Shown: positions 48,483 to 61,300, counted from the stretch's first letter. The stretch: 64,000 nt of DNA from Phymorhynchus buccinoides (GCA_017654935.2 CM065691.1:22955786-23019785); one strand, 5' to 3'. Numbers and translations: made by a program. The notes: generated by a model not told the origin, from the sequence alone.

Positions 48483-49860
48483 ATAGGCATGGCATTAAAG
48501 TGCAGTGATAAACAAAATGCAACAATGCCATATTATTTGGAGAAAAAGAAATGTGACATTCCCATATATGTGGGTTGGGTTGTTTTTTGCGTTGAATGAA
48601 ATCGGGTGACATGAGAAGTGGACACCATGTTGCATGGTTACATAGTTTTGAAAGTGAGAGATATCAAAAGTTTATAAAGAGAAATGAAGTGCAAGTGCTG
48701 ATGCATAAGTCATAATTGATTTCAAGTGTGTGTGTGTCCACAAAATCTTGTGTGGAAGCAAATATGTATACAGTATTTACTGGCTGTGAAATTTATCATG
48801 CACTGTTGTGTCATTAGATGTACAATTTTTTAATTTGTTTCTCAAGTGTCAACAACCTTTCTAGATCTATTGTGACATGCATTGAAGAAGTTATTTGCTT
48901 ATACATTGTCTGTGATTACTTAATCATGATCATGATCATCACCATTTTGTTACTTATGTATTTATTTAGGGTTTTTTAAATTTATTACTTATTTATTTAC
49001 TTGGCAATTCTTCAATATTTTCCTTTCTCTTTTCCGTTGACTTATTCTCAGTCTTTATTTTGTGCAAAGAACTTTTTTATTTAATAGAACAATTCAGCTA
49101 GGTATGATTTCCTTGTACATTGTACCTAGAAGTCAAGGGTGTGGTATGTTGCATCAGTTTGAAATAAACAGACAGTTTGATATTTATTTTTGTTTTGTTC
49201 TGTGTTATACATGCATGGATGCTCCTTGCAGGATGTCCTGAATTGCAGGATTTTTTAATTGCCTAGAGCCGGTGTCGCCGCATTATGAGAATTTGAGAAG
49301 CAACGATTTTCTTACACTCACACGCACACGCACACACACACACACATTCACACACACACACACACACTTGTACAATGAAAAGGTCCTATATAAGCATTTT
49401 TGCTATATTTAAAGGAATGTAGCACTTTTACTAGTCTAGAGCAGTGAATGTGTGTGTGTGTGTGCACTGCCCCCTGCACTCTACCAGGGCCTCCCCCTTG
49501 CAGAATTTTGAAATTTCCTCGGAGCACCCATTTTGGATGGGAAGAGCAGCCTTTATTTCTTTACTGTCATCATTGTACATGAATAGTAAAGAGGAATGAA
49601 AATCAGGGGGTATTACCACAGAAAGAATAAAGAAAGCTGGTAGTAACATCTGGCTTTCACACCCATCAGATTTAGAAAGTACTGACTGGGTGCAATCCTC
49701 CTCTAAGACGAACATCAAAACTTTATTTTATTTAGATTTCAGCCTTCCTTCCTTCCTTTAATTAAGTGATCACTTTTTTTAAAATTCATTGTTTTTTTGC
49801 ATTTTACAAATATCAACAAACATAATGCACATTAACAAAAACAATAACACACGCACGCGC

Positions 49861-49898
<38 letters not shown>

Positions 49899-50300
49899 GA
49901 GGAGGAGAAAGATATAAAACCCAGCAAAATCACCATTTTGTGACCACAGTCACACTTGACTACGGTATTGTCGCTGTAGAAATTGGGGATCTGCGGAAGA
50001 GCGCCTAAAAGCCGGTCACATTGGCTCCTTGAGGATGTTACTACCGATAAGCACAGATAGATGGGACACCAGTTTCCTTGACTAGTGTGCCCACAAGCAA
50101 ATCAATCCTGTGAGAGTTAGAAGGTTTCAAAGCACTGCAAAGCCTATAGTTTTGCATCGATTGTACTCGAAGTAGAGAAAGACAACAGAATCACTTTTTT
50201 TTTAAATGATAAGTTCCATTATAGTATGGATGTGGTTGATTCTTTTAAAATGTATGGTAATGTAGAATTCCTGATTCCAAATTATAATCCTTAATTATAA
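48483..50300. other. AT-rich DNA with two (CA)n arrays
   Basis: CA arrays lie at 49318-49366 and 49851-49897. No gene could be supported. Confidence 0.4.
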
Positions 50301-50309
50301 TCCTTGTGA

Positions 50310-50440
50310 ATGAAAATCAGTTTAACGTCCTCCGGTCCGGAACAGACACATGGGATATTAATATAAAGATGGTGGGAACGATCTTGGAGGCAATGTCCGG
50401 AGGCAGTGCAACACCAGTAAAGTCCCGAATTTTTAACATT
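50310..50440 (+). repeat. Dispersed repeat (GGAACAGACACAT family), copy 3, uninserted
   Basis: It reads GGAACAGACACATGGGATAT-TAATATAAAGATGGTGGGAA without interruption and so shows the empty site of the MITE at 9367-9580. Confidence 0.8.
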
Positions 50441-51269
50441 AGAGATATAGAGTATCATCTGATATTTATAGTCATTATATTCAAAATTAAATGTGTGTGT
50501 GTGCACGCATTGTGTGTGTGTGTGTGTAAATGATTTGATTGCATGTACTATATGCCTTTCTGTCTGTATATTTGTCTCCCCAGCCTCTCTCTTCAGTTAT
50601 TTGGAATTTTACGTCCTCTCGACCTGGACCCCAGCCTCTCTCTTGACATCCATATTCTACCATACACATCAAGTCCGTGATATACATGCACAATAATAAA
50701 TATACATTCACTGGAACAGTGATAAAGCCAGGCATCAGAATTGTCAGAGGATTAAGAATTTCTGACACGGGATTGGCTTCTACTGTCAGAGGTTTTGCCT
50801 TTTTATTAAGTGTTATCATTTGTGTTAAATGGCATTTTAAAGTGATTTATCACTATATTAAACCTTTTTGGTGGTGTTCAGAACTGATTTCAGTGTTGTC
50901 CCTCTTTAGTGTGGGGCTTTGATGGCCCTTTACCTCATTTTCAGAGGATTGGACTTCAAACTATTCTGATGCCTGAAAGCCCCGGCCAGAGTATTCTCCC
51001 TTTACATTATTTTATAATGCTTGTAACATTGGTACTTTTTAGTCCAATATATGCTACAAGTTTTCTTTTTTTGATTTGAAACTACAAAGTATTTAACAAT
51101 TTCATCATTGAAAACCAGAACTTTTTTTTTTTAATTCATAGACTTTTTTCTTGTAGTTACAGGTACTTTTTCCTTACACACTGACCCATACCAGAGTTAT
51201 TTCCCTTTGCTCTCTTTTACTATCTAATAATATGAATTTTTAAAAAACGACAGTACCAAAAAAGCTTTT

Positions 51270-51545
51270 TTCCCCATAACCATCCATGTACCTTGACAGA
51301 TCACCACACAAAATTTGAAGCGATTCTGTTCACTGGTACAGCTAGGAAGTGAAATATATAGCCTAAAGAAGGAAATTTCGGTTTTCAAGGTCAAACGTCA
51401 AGGTCAGCACAGGAATATCGAAAGGAACCTTCCTTTTCGAGATGTCTACCCCTCTGCCAAATTTGATCAAAATCCATCCTGTAGTTTTTAAGATAATCGA
51501 TACACGGACATATACACACAGACAGGCAGACACTATAAGACCCGT
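51270..51545. repeat. Single unit of the AGGTCA-type repeat with a CA-rich tail
   Basis: TTTCGGTTTTCAAGGTCAAA and CGTCAAGGTCAGCA match the arrays at 44369 and 53510. CCAAATTTGATCAAAATCCA follows, and a variant of this is at about 15868. Confidence 0.65.
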
Positions 51546-51805
51546 CACACTATCCGTCCTCTGGCTAGGTAAAACTCACGAAGAAAAGAAGCTATCCGGA
51601 AACTTGTTTGATGCTGTAGATGTTCTCATTTGACTTGAAAACAGATTAAAAGAAGCAAAGGTTAAGAAAAGTAGTGGATTCCCAAATTAATGATGGTCTG
51701 GCATGGAAATTATTTGCCACCATTTTGTTTTCATCTCTAGAAGGCCTTTTCATCAAATCTAAGTGTTTAATTAGAATTGATATTTTAAGAATATGGGAAA
51801 TAATG

Positions 51806-51842
<37 letters not shown>

Positions 51843-52256
51843 TCTTGTCAATTACAGGGAAAGACAAGTGTGCGCAAGAAAAGAAGAATGATACCAAAAT
51901 CATTCATTATTGGGAGGCCCAGCCTCCCATTGACGTTGGGTAGTTTCAACAGAGAGCTTCTACAGTCTGTGGTTCAATCCAGTGAGCCGTGTTTGACGTC
52001 ACTTGTGAAAATAAAGTTTTACGTCTTCTCGACCTAAGTCATATGAGACATTACTTTAGATTTAGTTGGGGGAGACGTCACTTCTGTTTATGGGGCTTTT
52101 TATGCACATGGACACTGGACAGTTATAGTCGCCCTTGGCTGTTTTTGTGGTTTTGCAGTTATTGTCTTCCCTTTTCATTGAGCGTGCGACGCATACGACC
52201 CCATGAATATGCATTAGCCTAACAGCTAGAGGACACAAAAAACATGTAGAGTGCTG

Positions 52257-52259
<3 letters not shown>

Positions 52260-52347
<88 letters not shown>

Positions 52348-52482
52348 GTCTGATTGTCTGTCTGTCTTTGTTTCTTTTTTCTCTCTGTCTGCCTTACACT
52401 TCCATTGTCTTTTTCTCTCACATACTATTTCTTTCCATCTCTGTCTTTCTATCTGTCACTTTCTGCCTCTCTCTCTGCTCTT

Positions 52483-52571
<89 letters not shown>

Positions 52572-52620
52572 AATTTCTCCATCTGTCTCTCTCTCTCAGC
52601 TTCTTTTTTTCTTTCATTAA

Positions 52621-52673
<53 letters not shown>

Positions 52674-52700
52674 CTCTCTCCCCCCCCCCCCCCCCCCCCC
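52260..52700. repeat. (CT)n arrays and poly-C
   Basis: Three CT arrays (52260-52343, 52482-52568 and 52627-52670) are separated by pyrimidine-rich text and end in a C run at 52681-52700. Confidence 0.97.
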
Positions 52701-53317
52701 CTTGGTGTGTGCGTATGTAGGTGTCACTGTACTGTGCTTGCTGGGATGTTGAGCCATGGTTTTTCTATGCCTCAGTCTCCTGCCATGTGTGCATGGGTGC
52801 GTCCCTGGTTAAGTAGTCTTGCTTCCACACCCCACCCCACTGGAGTTCGTGTCATCTGCTTAATTAAGCTTATATTTTTGTGTCGACATTGCTAAATTAT
52901 TATGTAGCATGCAGATAGCATGCAAAAGATTTGCAGAATTTTGAAAGCCAAACGATTGTACATTAAAGTTGTTTATTACACTTCTGCGTTAATTGTTGCT
53001 TCTTGTGCTATAGTGAGAAACCTGCGTTGAGATGGCGTGAATTGTATGATGATAAGACCCTTTACAGGGCCTCATCTTCATTTTGGCATTAAAAACAAAA
53101 AGTGTACAACCATCATTGCTAAGCCTTTGCAAAATTACAGAAGTGCATAGCCAAACTTTTGCAAGATCACAGCAAATGCATTGTCAAAAAAGATAATTAA
53201 AAACTGCATTCATCATGATAATGACAACAAAAATAATAAAAGGACAGCACATATAACATTTTTACCCCTCGCCTTTTTGGCTGGAGAAACCTTTACAGGG
53301 CCTCAAAACAAAGCGAC

Positions 53318-53380
53318 AGTCATATAATAAATAATTAATAATGCTTATATAACGCATAATCTTGCGAAGCAACTCAATGC
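53318..53380. repeat. (AAT)n-GCTTATATAACGCATAATC
   Basis: This is the reverse orientation of the tail at 48420-48482. Confidence 0.55.
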
Positions 53381-53509
53381 AAACATTTCTAACAAACTGG
53401 CCCACGCATCCTCACCATACATCTCTATGAAAATGAATACATATTAGAGAATGCATTGCATATAATCATAACACAACACACCAACACCCACCTCCCCCCA
53501 ACACCAACA

Positions 53510-54330
53510 CCCCATTATTTGTACGTCTTTGACCATGACCTTGATCGGTACACAATATTGGGAATTATCATAAGCCAGTGCACCTTCATACCAAGTTCAA
53601 ACACTGTAAGTCCAGTGATGTCAAAGGTAGGCCACAAGATGAAATTTCGTAAGTCCACATCCGTGATCTTGACCATGACCTTCATCAGTACCCAATATTT
53701 GGAATGACATTAATCCAATGCACCTACAGACCAAGTCTGAACATCAAAAGTCTAAGAAGAAATGTCGGTTTTCAAGGTCCCCCACACAAAATTTCAAGCA
53801 GTTCTGGAGACACAGCCCAGACAATTTGTACAGCTTTGACCTTGACCTTCTGGAGATACAGCCCAAGAAAACTTTATGTATTTGACCTTGACCTTGACAT
53901 TTATATGCACCCAATATTTGGAATTATCATAAGCCAATGCATCTATACACACCAAGTTTGAAGATTGTAAGTCCAACGATGTCAAACATTTGGCCACAGC
54001 AGTTCCTGAAATACAGACCAGACAAGGTCTATGTCCTTGACTTTGACCTTGATAGTATTAGGAATTACCATACACCAATGTGCTTACATTCCAAGTTTGA
54101 ACAATGTAAGTCCAATGATGTCAAAGATATGGCCACAAGATGAAATTTCGTTGGTCTGCGTCCGTGACCTTGACCTTGATGGTACCCATTATTTGGAATT
54201 ACCATGAGCCAATGCACCTACATACCATGTTTGAACATCGTAAGTCTAACTATTTATAAGATATGGCCACGAGCAGAAATTTCGGTTTTCAAGGTCAAGG
54301 TCAGCATGGTCACAATTTTCTCTATGGGAC
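53510..54330. repeat. Tandem repeat with TGACCTTGACCTT core
   Basis: About five diverged units carry GACCTTGACCTTGA, CCAATATTTGGAATTA, ATAAGCCAATGCACCTA, AAGTTTGAACA and GTAAGTCCAATGATGTCAAA. The period is irregular at about 130-190 bp. Confidence 0.8.
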
Positions 54331-54364
54331 ATCTATGTACCATGATACATCCACACACAGAATT

Positions 54365-54368
<4 letters not shown>

Positions 54369-54438
<70 letters not shown>
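54369..54438. repeat. (CT)n microsatellite
   Basis: A pure CT array of about 70 bp. Confidence 0.97.
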
Positions 54439-54439
<1 letters not shown>

Positions 54440-54442
<3 letters not shown>

Positions 54443-54650
54443 AACTCTTCTAGCACCATGAGCGAATACATTCGTCCAAGAGTCATTCTTCACTCCCACC
54501 AAACGCAAAAGACATTCACTGCCAAGCACCCTGCCATGTGTTTGTCTACTTTCAGAGCTTATATGTCAGTGATTTTTCCATTGAAAGTAATGCATGCGCA
54601 GTCGAAAAAATAGTTTCTCCCCTCTTGTCGGTTGAGATGCAACGGACGGA
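54440..54650. mobile_element. MITE with AACTCTTCTA ends, copy 2
   Basis: AACTCTTCTAGCACCATGAG at the left and CTCTTGTCGGTTGAGATGCA at the right match copy 1 at 45935-46335 in reversed order. It lacks the nested palindrome. Confidence 0.65.
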
Positions 54651-54654
54651 TGTA

Positions 54655-54842
54655 AGGTTCTCACAGGCGTCTCTGTGAAATTCGGGTTGCTCCCACCTGG
54701 AGAGGGCGTCGCAGCCAGAGGCGCGCCACACTTCTTTTTTTTGCATGCGATTTTTGTGTGATTGATGAGGAAGGAAGGAAGGGGGGGTGGGTGGGTGTTA
54801 AATTTTGACCAAATGACAACTTTTTCGTTGCCACTGGTCTTC
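54655..54842 (-). mobile_element. tRNA-derived SINE, copy 2 (5'-truncated)
   Basis: The minus strand reads CCAGTGGCAACGAAAAAGTT, GTCATTTGGTCA, CACAAAAATCGCATGC and AGGTGGGAGCAACCCGAATT, in the same order as copy 1. The tRNA-like head is missing. Confidence 0.75.
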
Positions 54843-54849
54843 GAAGGGA

Positions 54850-54872
54850 GGGGAGGGGGGGGGGGGGGGGGT
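54850..54872. repeat. Poly-G tract
   Basis: A near-pure G run lies between the SINE and the LINE fragment. Confidence 0.9.
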
Positions 54873-54907
54873 GCTTGGTTGGTTAGACTGATGACCCCTG
54901 AGTGGGG

Positions 54908-55096
54908 TCACCAGCCGCAGCAGGCGGGTGTCGGCCGTTGAGGAACTTCCAGACGGCTCCGGCTGCGAAACTCTGCGGGAGTTCTGGCCTCCACTGCTGA
55001 TGCTGGCAGATCGTTCCACTCCTTGATTGTTGATCTGTATAGGTGGTTCTCCTTGTGAGCCATTAGGGCGCAGTCATCAGCAAAGAGAGTTTCAAG
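54908..55096 (-). pseudogene. Internally deleted non-LTR retrotransposon fragment
   Basis: One open minus-strand frame joins an RT catalytic-box segment, LETLFADDCALMAHKENHLY, directly to a typical C-terminal STIKEWNDLPASAVEARTPA and ends at TGA. In complete elements a few hundred residues separate the two motifs. Confidence 0.75.
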
Positions 55097-55159
55097 TAAG
55101 CTTATTAGCCTCTCCAGGGTTTTTGTTTTTGCATATTCTGTCTCTGTGTTCGTTCGTTC

Positions 55160-55400
55160 GTTCTTTGATTTAACGTCTATCCACCTTACAGTGATCTTAG
55201 ACCAAAAAAAAAATCCAAAAAAAATGTATGTGTAGTATGATTATGATGTAGGTGTTTGATGGGTCTGAGTATATATGTGATTATAGGCCCTATGTTTGTG
55301 AAATGTTAGTGAAATACTTAAACTTAGAATTATGTCTAAACATGTAAAAGAAGCACACAATAAATGAACAATAAACTCAAAAAAAGAAAAGTAAAATAGA
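55160..55400. other. AT-rich spacer
   Basis: TTAACGTCTATCCACC and an A-rich patch are seen. The former resembles text found next to other LINE remnants. No gene is supported. Confidence 0.35.
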
Positions 55401-56275
55401 TAACAAGCACATTAAAGCAAAGGTCCAATTGGGCTCCTAATAAGTCCCCGAACAACTTCTAGAATCTTTGATTCATCACAAATAATGTCTTTATAGGTTG
55501 TCATTGATGGTTCTGTGTCCAACAACCAAGCAGGTAAATAGTTTTTCATATTTTCGCAAAGAAAAATAACATGGAATGGTGTAATATGCTGGCCACAAAT
55601 GCAAGTCACATGCGAATTTTGTTTTCAATGCATCAAGCCTGAATCTAAAAACTAAACTTTTCAGAATCCACCCTTGATGAAGACTTTGTCCTGTTTTATA
55701 ATCTATTAGCTTTTTAAAGAACTTTCCTTTTTTGTTCTTTTTTACAGAAGATGATATATATTTGTTTGCTAGACACAGAATCCCAGGATGCTTTTTCTAA
55801 AAGACTATAATTTTCATGTAGAGATAAAGGTATATCTATTTTTGCTAAACCGTTTTCAGTGGCTGCACTATTTTTTGCTAACCGGTCAACCCTTTCATTT
55901 GCAGATAATCCGCAATGTGATGGAATCTAACAAAAGTCTATAGAAGAACCACGTAAAGACAAAAAATGAATTAAATGGTGAATTTCTGACATAAGTTCTC
56001 CTCTCACTCTTGTATTAGAATATTTTAAGGATTGTAAGACAGATTTTGAATCAACACAAAATAATATCTGAAATATAGAGAATGGAAAATTAAGAAGATA
56101 ATTTAATGCCATAATAATGGCAACAAGTTCTGCAGTAAATATAGAAAATTTCTTTCCAATATGATACGATTTCTCTACTTTTAACGATGGAATGACGAAT
56201 GCAGCACCTGATAAATGATTGTCAAGTACAGAACCATCTGTATATATTTTAAGATGATTTACATAAGTTTCATTT
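55400..56275 (-). pseudogene. RNase H domain of a non-LTR retrotransposon, decayed
   Basis: On the minus strand from about 56260 the reading is KIYTDGSVLDNHLSGAAFVI, FTAELVAIIMALNYL, FCVDSKSVLQSL and CWIPSHCGLSANERVDRLAK. These are the four RNase H motifs in order (D, E, D and the terminal SHxGxxxNExxDxxA). A stop and frameshifts follow, then 400 bp of broken downstream frame. It is probably from a Jockey-like element and is inactive. Confidence 0.85.
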
Positions 56276-56361
56276 ATATGTGCCTTAACATAAAATGTCT
56301 ATGTGTGTCTGCGTGCATGCGTGCATGCGTGCGTGCGTGTAGATGTGTGTGTTTATTTATC

Positions 56362-56462
56362 AAGTATTCGCCGAAATATCCAGTAGTTTTGTTTTGTCTC
56401 TTGTTTTGTCTCTTGTGAATAAAATAACGTCACTTTGCACTTGTCGTGTAGTTGTTTGTTTG
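56362..56462 (+). mobile_element. Retroposon 3' tail, second copy
   Basis: ATTCGCCGAAATATCCAGTA, TTGTGAATAAAATAACGTCA and GTAGTTGTTTGTTTG are the reverse complement of the insert at 43233-43491. It ends 226 bp before MOSPD2-like exon 2. Confidence 0.8.
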
Positions 56463-56688
56463 CTGTAGTGGACAGAACAGTTAAAGGTAAGCAACTCCAG
56501 TTTTTTTAAAAAAGTCAGCAGTGAACACTCGAGAGTAGTTTCCCTTTGTTGCAATGATGAACCGGATGTCCCCAAAACGGTTTAGAAAGTTGGGAAATCA
56601 TGGGGGTAGGTGTTAAGGTTTCTGTTCTGCTTCTTTTACTTTTTCGGCTGGTAACTTCACGACGTAACAATGTGTTTGTTTGTTTCAG

Positions 56689-56743
56689 GTCAGTGACGAA
56701 GAAGTCAAATATGTGAGAGAAAACTTCGAAAAGAAATACGCAG
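56689..56743 (+). CDS. MOSPD2: MOSPD2-like exon 2
   Basis: This 55-bp exon follows tttgtttcag and ends GCAG|GTACCG in phase 1. It reads VSDEEVKYVRENFEKKYA if entered in phase 0. A second AG at 56692-56693 would enter in phase 2, which is what the candidate first exon needs. Confidence 0.78.
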
Positions 56744-57749
56744 GTACCGTTGTTATGATTTTTATTCTGTTTTTTACTTTTTGAAGTGCACTGCTAGCAA
56801 CATTTTGTCGGTGTCGAATGTTTGTTTCACGTGACACACTAGTCAAGTTCTGCGCGTAATGTTAGTTTGCTAGCTTAGTAGCTATGAGATTTGGGTTTTC
56901 TGTTTGGACTATTTTTGTTTGTTTATTTCTTTTATTGTGGTTGATTTGTACTTCAAATTGAAGTAGTCTAATTCATTGTTATTTTGTGATTTAAATGTCG
57001 TGCTAAAATGAAAGTAGCTATTTTTTTATTGTAGTAAATAATAAATAATATGTGACCCAGCACCACGAAAGGGACATTAAGTGTCAAACTGACCGTTCTG
57101 AGAAATTTTTACATTTGAAAACTTCAGACAATTCTCTTCTTCTTCTTCTGCCAATAATTATAATGTCCACCTGCCGTAACTGGCAATTACTGACATGTAC
57201 TGGGGTTCAAAGAATTATGCAGCGCAGGAAAAAGTATCATTCTTGTATCTTTTTCCGTTCCAGAGTTATGAGCATTTAAAGTTGGTAGGGTGACTCACTG
57301 ACTGTCTGCCAAAAGTGCCATTTTGAGAAATCGGTCTAAAGTCTAGCCCAGCTGAAGAAAATGCATTGTACTTATAAGACCATTTAGAGACAATAGTAAA
57401 GATTGGGAACAATATAAATATGAAAGATAAGATGTTAGAGAAGACAAAAATACGAAAACTCACAATAACTCAATTTTTTTTATTTTTTGACTTTGCAAGC
57501 CTGTTGTGAGAAACTAGCCCAGCGACTTAATGTCCCTTTCGTGGTGCTGGGTCACATATGTGTGCAATTGTTTGCCCTGATATATATATCTCTCTCATAA
57601 AGCACAAGTTACTTTTTGGAGTAGTACCATGTATCTTATACACAGGCGCATATGCACAACAAAATGTATACACATGCATGCATCACATGCATACAATTAC
57701 AACACATACACGCAGTAGACACACAATGATGACAATCACACTCACAGAC

Positions 57750-57792
<43 letters not shown>

Positions 57793-58342
57793 GTGTGTGT
57801 CGGTCCAGGACCAAAAAAGGGACCCCTCAATTCTCTGATCAATGAGATTCAAACCCAGAGCCTCTCAGCCACTAGCCCATGACAATACCACTACAATGAA
57901 AATTTATTATGATTCAATCAATCACTCCTTCACTGTGTCTTGGCAGCCAAGATCGCCAGTGACACCTATGATGAGAGGGATTTGCGACGATTACGCACGG
58001 ATGATGTATACGTTTCAACATTCATCCGTGGACCCACCCGACTGGACGAGGCGGTGGATCTGGTCCATGAGTCTTTGCTCTTTCGGAAGGAATATGAAGT
58101 GAATGGTAAGATGATTTTGCAATGAGTTTTATAATAACAAATTGTGTGCGTTTGTGTGATCTGGCCCATGAGTCGTTGCTCTTTCGGAAGGAATATGAAG
58201 TGAATGGTAAGATGATTTTGCAATGAGTTTTATAATAACAAATTGTGTGTGTTTGTGTGATCTGGCCCATGAGTCGTTGCTCTTTCGGAAGGAATATGAA
58301 GTGAATGGTAAGATGATTTTGCAATGAGTTTTATAATAACAA

Positions 58343-58378
<36 letters not shown>

Positions 58379-61300
58379 GTGATCTGGTCCATGAGTCATT
58401 GCTCTTTCAGAAGGAATATGAAGTGAATGGTAAGATGATTTTGCAATGAGTTTTATAATAACAAATTGTGTGTGTGTGTGTGTGATCTGGCCCATGAGTC
58501 GTTGCTCTTTCAGAAGGAATATGAAGTGAATGGTAAGATGATTTTGCAATGAGTTTTATAATAACAAATTGTGTGTGTGTGTGTGATCTGGCCCATGAAT
58601 CGTTGCTCTTTCGGAAGGAATACGAAGTGAATGGTAAGATGATTTTGCAGTGAGTTTTATAATTTCTCTCTTTGTTTGTTGATTTGATTGGCATGACATT
58701 TCTCAGGAGTATATATATTATATGACAGAAAAAGGGAGATGAGAGAGAATGTCCTTCTTCTTCTGTGTTCCCAGGCCATATGGCCATAATGGGTAAGGTG
58801 CGTATGTGCCCGGTTTTCAGTTTTCACTGGTCTCCCTGCTGCATACAGCCGACACATTCCGATTTCGGAGGAGCTCAAAGGAGAACAATTATTTGGAAGA
58901 TTTTTTTGAAAAAAGGCAGAAGAATGGGCCAATAAGTCAGAAAGATAGTAGATGATAGTAAGCAAAGGGGAAAAGTCAGAGTCAAAGACTAAAGACTAGA
59001 TTAGTCAGATTAGAGGAAGTTACAATCACAGAACTTCCAGAAGGTGGGGGAACTATTTTTACGAAAGACCCCCTGGTATCCCCACAGGGAGAGACTCGTG
59101 GAGAGGGCGGGGTCGTCCAGCTTCCCGTATTCTAGGCACGAGTCATCCACCCACTGCCCCAGAGAGAATGTTGAGTTTGGGTGTTTCTGCTTGCTAGTTT
59201 CATGTAAAACTATCACATGTATCAGCATAGTTCAAATGATGGTTTATGACCAAGCTTAAATGTGTTAGTTTGATAAGAAAGAACACAAAATTCTTTTAAC
59301 TTTTAAAGTAGTAGTCAGTCTAAATGAGGGTGTTGCCAAGTTTGACATCAAGTCCTACTGATGCACTAGTTTCTGAATGGGGTATAATCATCAGTTTCAG
59401 GAAATCCAAAATGATGCAAAATTTGAAGAGATTCTGTACGTCCAATGGTTTTCAAGATATTCCACAGACAAGCAAACATTTAAACAGGCCAACACAAACA
59501 CAGTTACATTAATTAATCCCTCATCCACAAAGTAGTTGGAATCTTGTGAGATATTTTGAAATGAGTTCAGTTTGTCAAAGATTGCCATTGTTTGCATTAC
59601 ATCAATCTTTTCATGATATTGTGTGTTATTTGATGAGATGAAATTTATCTCCTGGACTTAGATGAGCACTGTAACCGTTATGTTATGTGGCCACCTTGAT
59701 AAGATATGGCCTTGTTTGTCAAAGATTGCCGTTGTTTGCATCAATCTTTTCATGATATTGTGTGTTCTTTGATGAGATGAAATCTCCTGGACTTAGATTA
59801 GCACTTTAACCATTATGTTATGTGGTCACCTTGATAAGATATAATGGCCTTGTTTGGTAAGGCCAGCCCTTCATTAATTTTTATGAGAGACAGATATCTT
59901 CTTGACCAAGGTCTAGTCTGCAATGGTGATAGAGATACCTTGACCGATTTCTGCTTTGATAAACAGTAATGATGTGAAGTCAGCAATAAACATACAAAGT
60001 TTAGTTTCCACTGATTGGAAACAGTCAATGTGTATGTACAGTGGAACCTCCCTTATAAGACTTCCCATTATTAGACTCCCTCCCATATAAGACCTGTCTC
60101 TCTGAGACATTGCCCTTCTTTGTAAGTATTAAAATTACCTCCCTTATAAGACCATTTTGGATGATTTTTTAAGGGATGTTCCACTGTACTATGCATGTTA
60201 TCATAATTGTGCAAAGTAGATGAATTTACAATTTTGTACTGTTCATAAATTCACATGTCTCTATAGTCTATTGTATTTGTATAGTCTTTTTGCTATTTTT
60301 TAATATTTTTAATGTATGGTATTATGCAGAACATATTTCTGACAAGCAATTTTGTTGCAGAGGGATATTGTTAGTCAACTTAGTGTAATCCAACACAGGG
60401 TCTCTGTCACAGCTTTGAACTATTCACATATATTGTTTTAATGGCTTTCTCGTGACAAGGGGTGAAATATTAAATAAAGCGAGTGATTGCTGTAACACTA
60501 TTGGGTGTCAGGAAGGGCATTTGGGAATGTGACATGTGACAGTCATTGAAAATTTTTTGCATACTTTTGTGATTCCTTTTAAAAAAAATATTTAAATGAA
60601 TGATTTAGTGTAGAGTACGCTTGAGTGCTGGTATGAGCGTTGTTTTAGCAGAATGCCAGATGTAAAGTTCATTATTATAATAGTGCTGATGCATAATTTT
60701 GTGACATAAATATCACATTTCAGGCAGCATTTTTTAGCTTGCAAAGTGAGCTTATAAAACGATAACTTAAACTGGCGTATGTCTGTGTGTGTGTGTTTGC
60801 ACAATGATGAATACCTTTCCAGTGACTGCTTTTATGAAAAGAAGTTGGTAGCAAATCATGTATTAATTTGCTTAAGGGATATTTTATTGTAATTCCTCTC
60901 TCAGTAGATGAGGTCATAATTACGCATAGTCAAGAAATGGTCATTTTTGTAATTGAAAAGACCTCATGATGTTTATCCATAATTTGTTTGTCTGGGACGG
61001 TATTCATGTCGAGATAGCATGAGACTTAGCATGATGCTAACTTAGAAGCTCTTCCAATGTCCTATAGGATTTAATAGGACTTTTGGAAGAGCTTCTAAGT
61101 TAGCATCATGCTAAGTCTCATTGGAAGAGCTTCTAAGTTAGCATCATGCTAAGTCTCATGCTATCTCGACATGAATACCGTCCCTGGTCCACAACACTGT
61201 CTCACTAAAGGTTCTGTTTTGTTTTTCTTACAAATCTCCCTCCCCCCCCCCCCCCCCCCTCCCTCTCCCTCTTGCTGTTATCAGATCTGCGGATCAACAC

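Noticed and set aside
49431..49718. 95-codon minus-strand frame with mixed composition
   Set aside because: No family resemblance, no splice context and codon use not unlike the surrounding AT-rich DNA.
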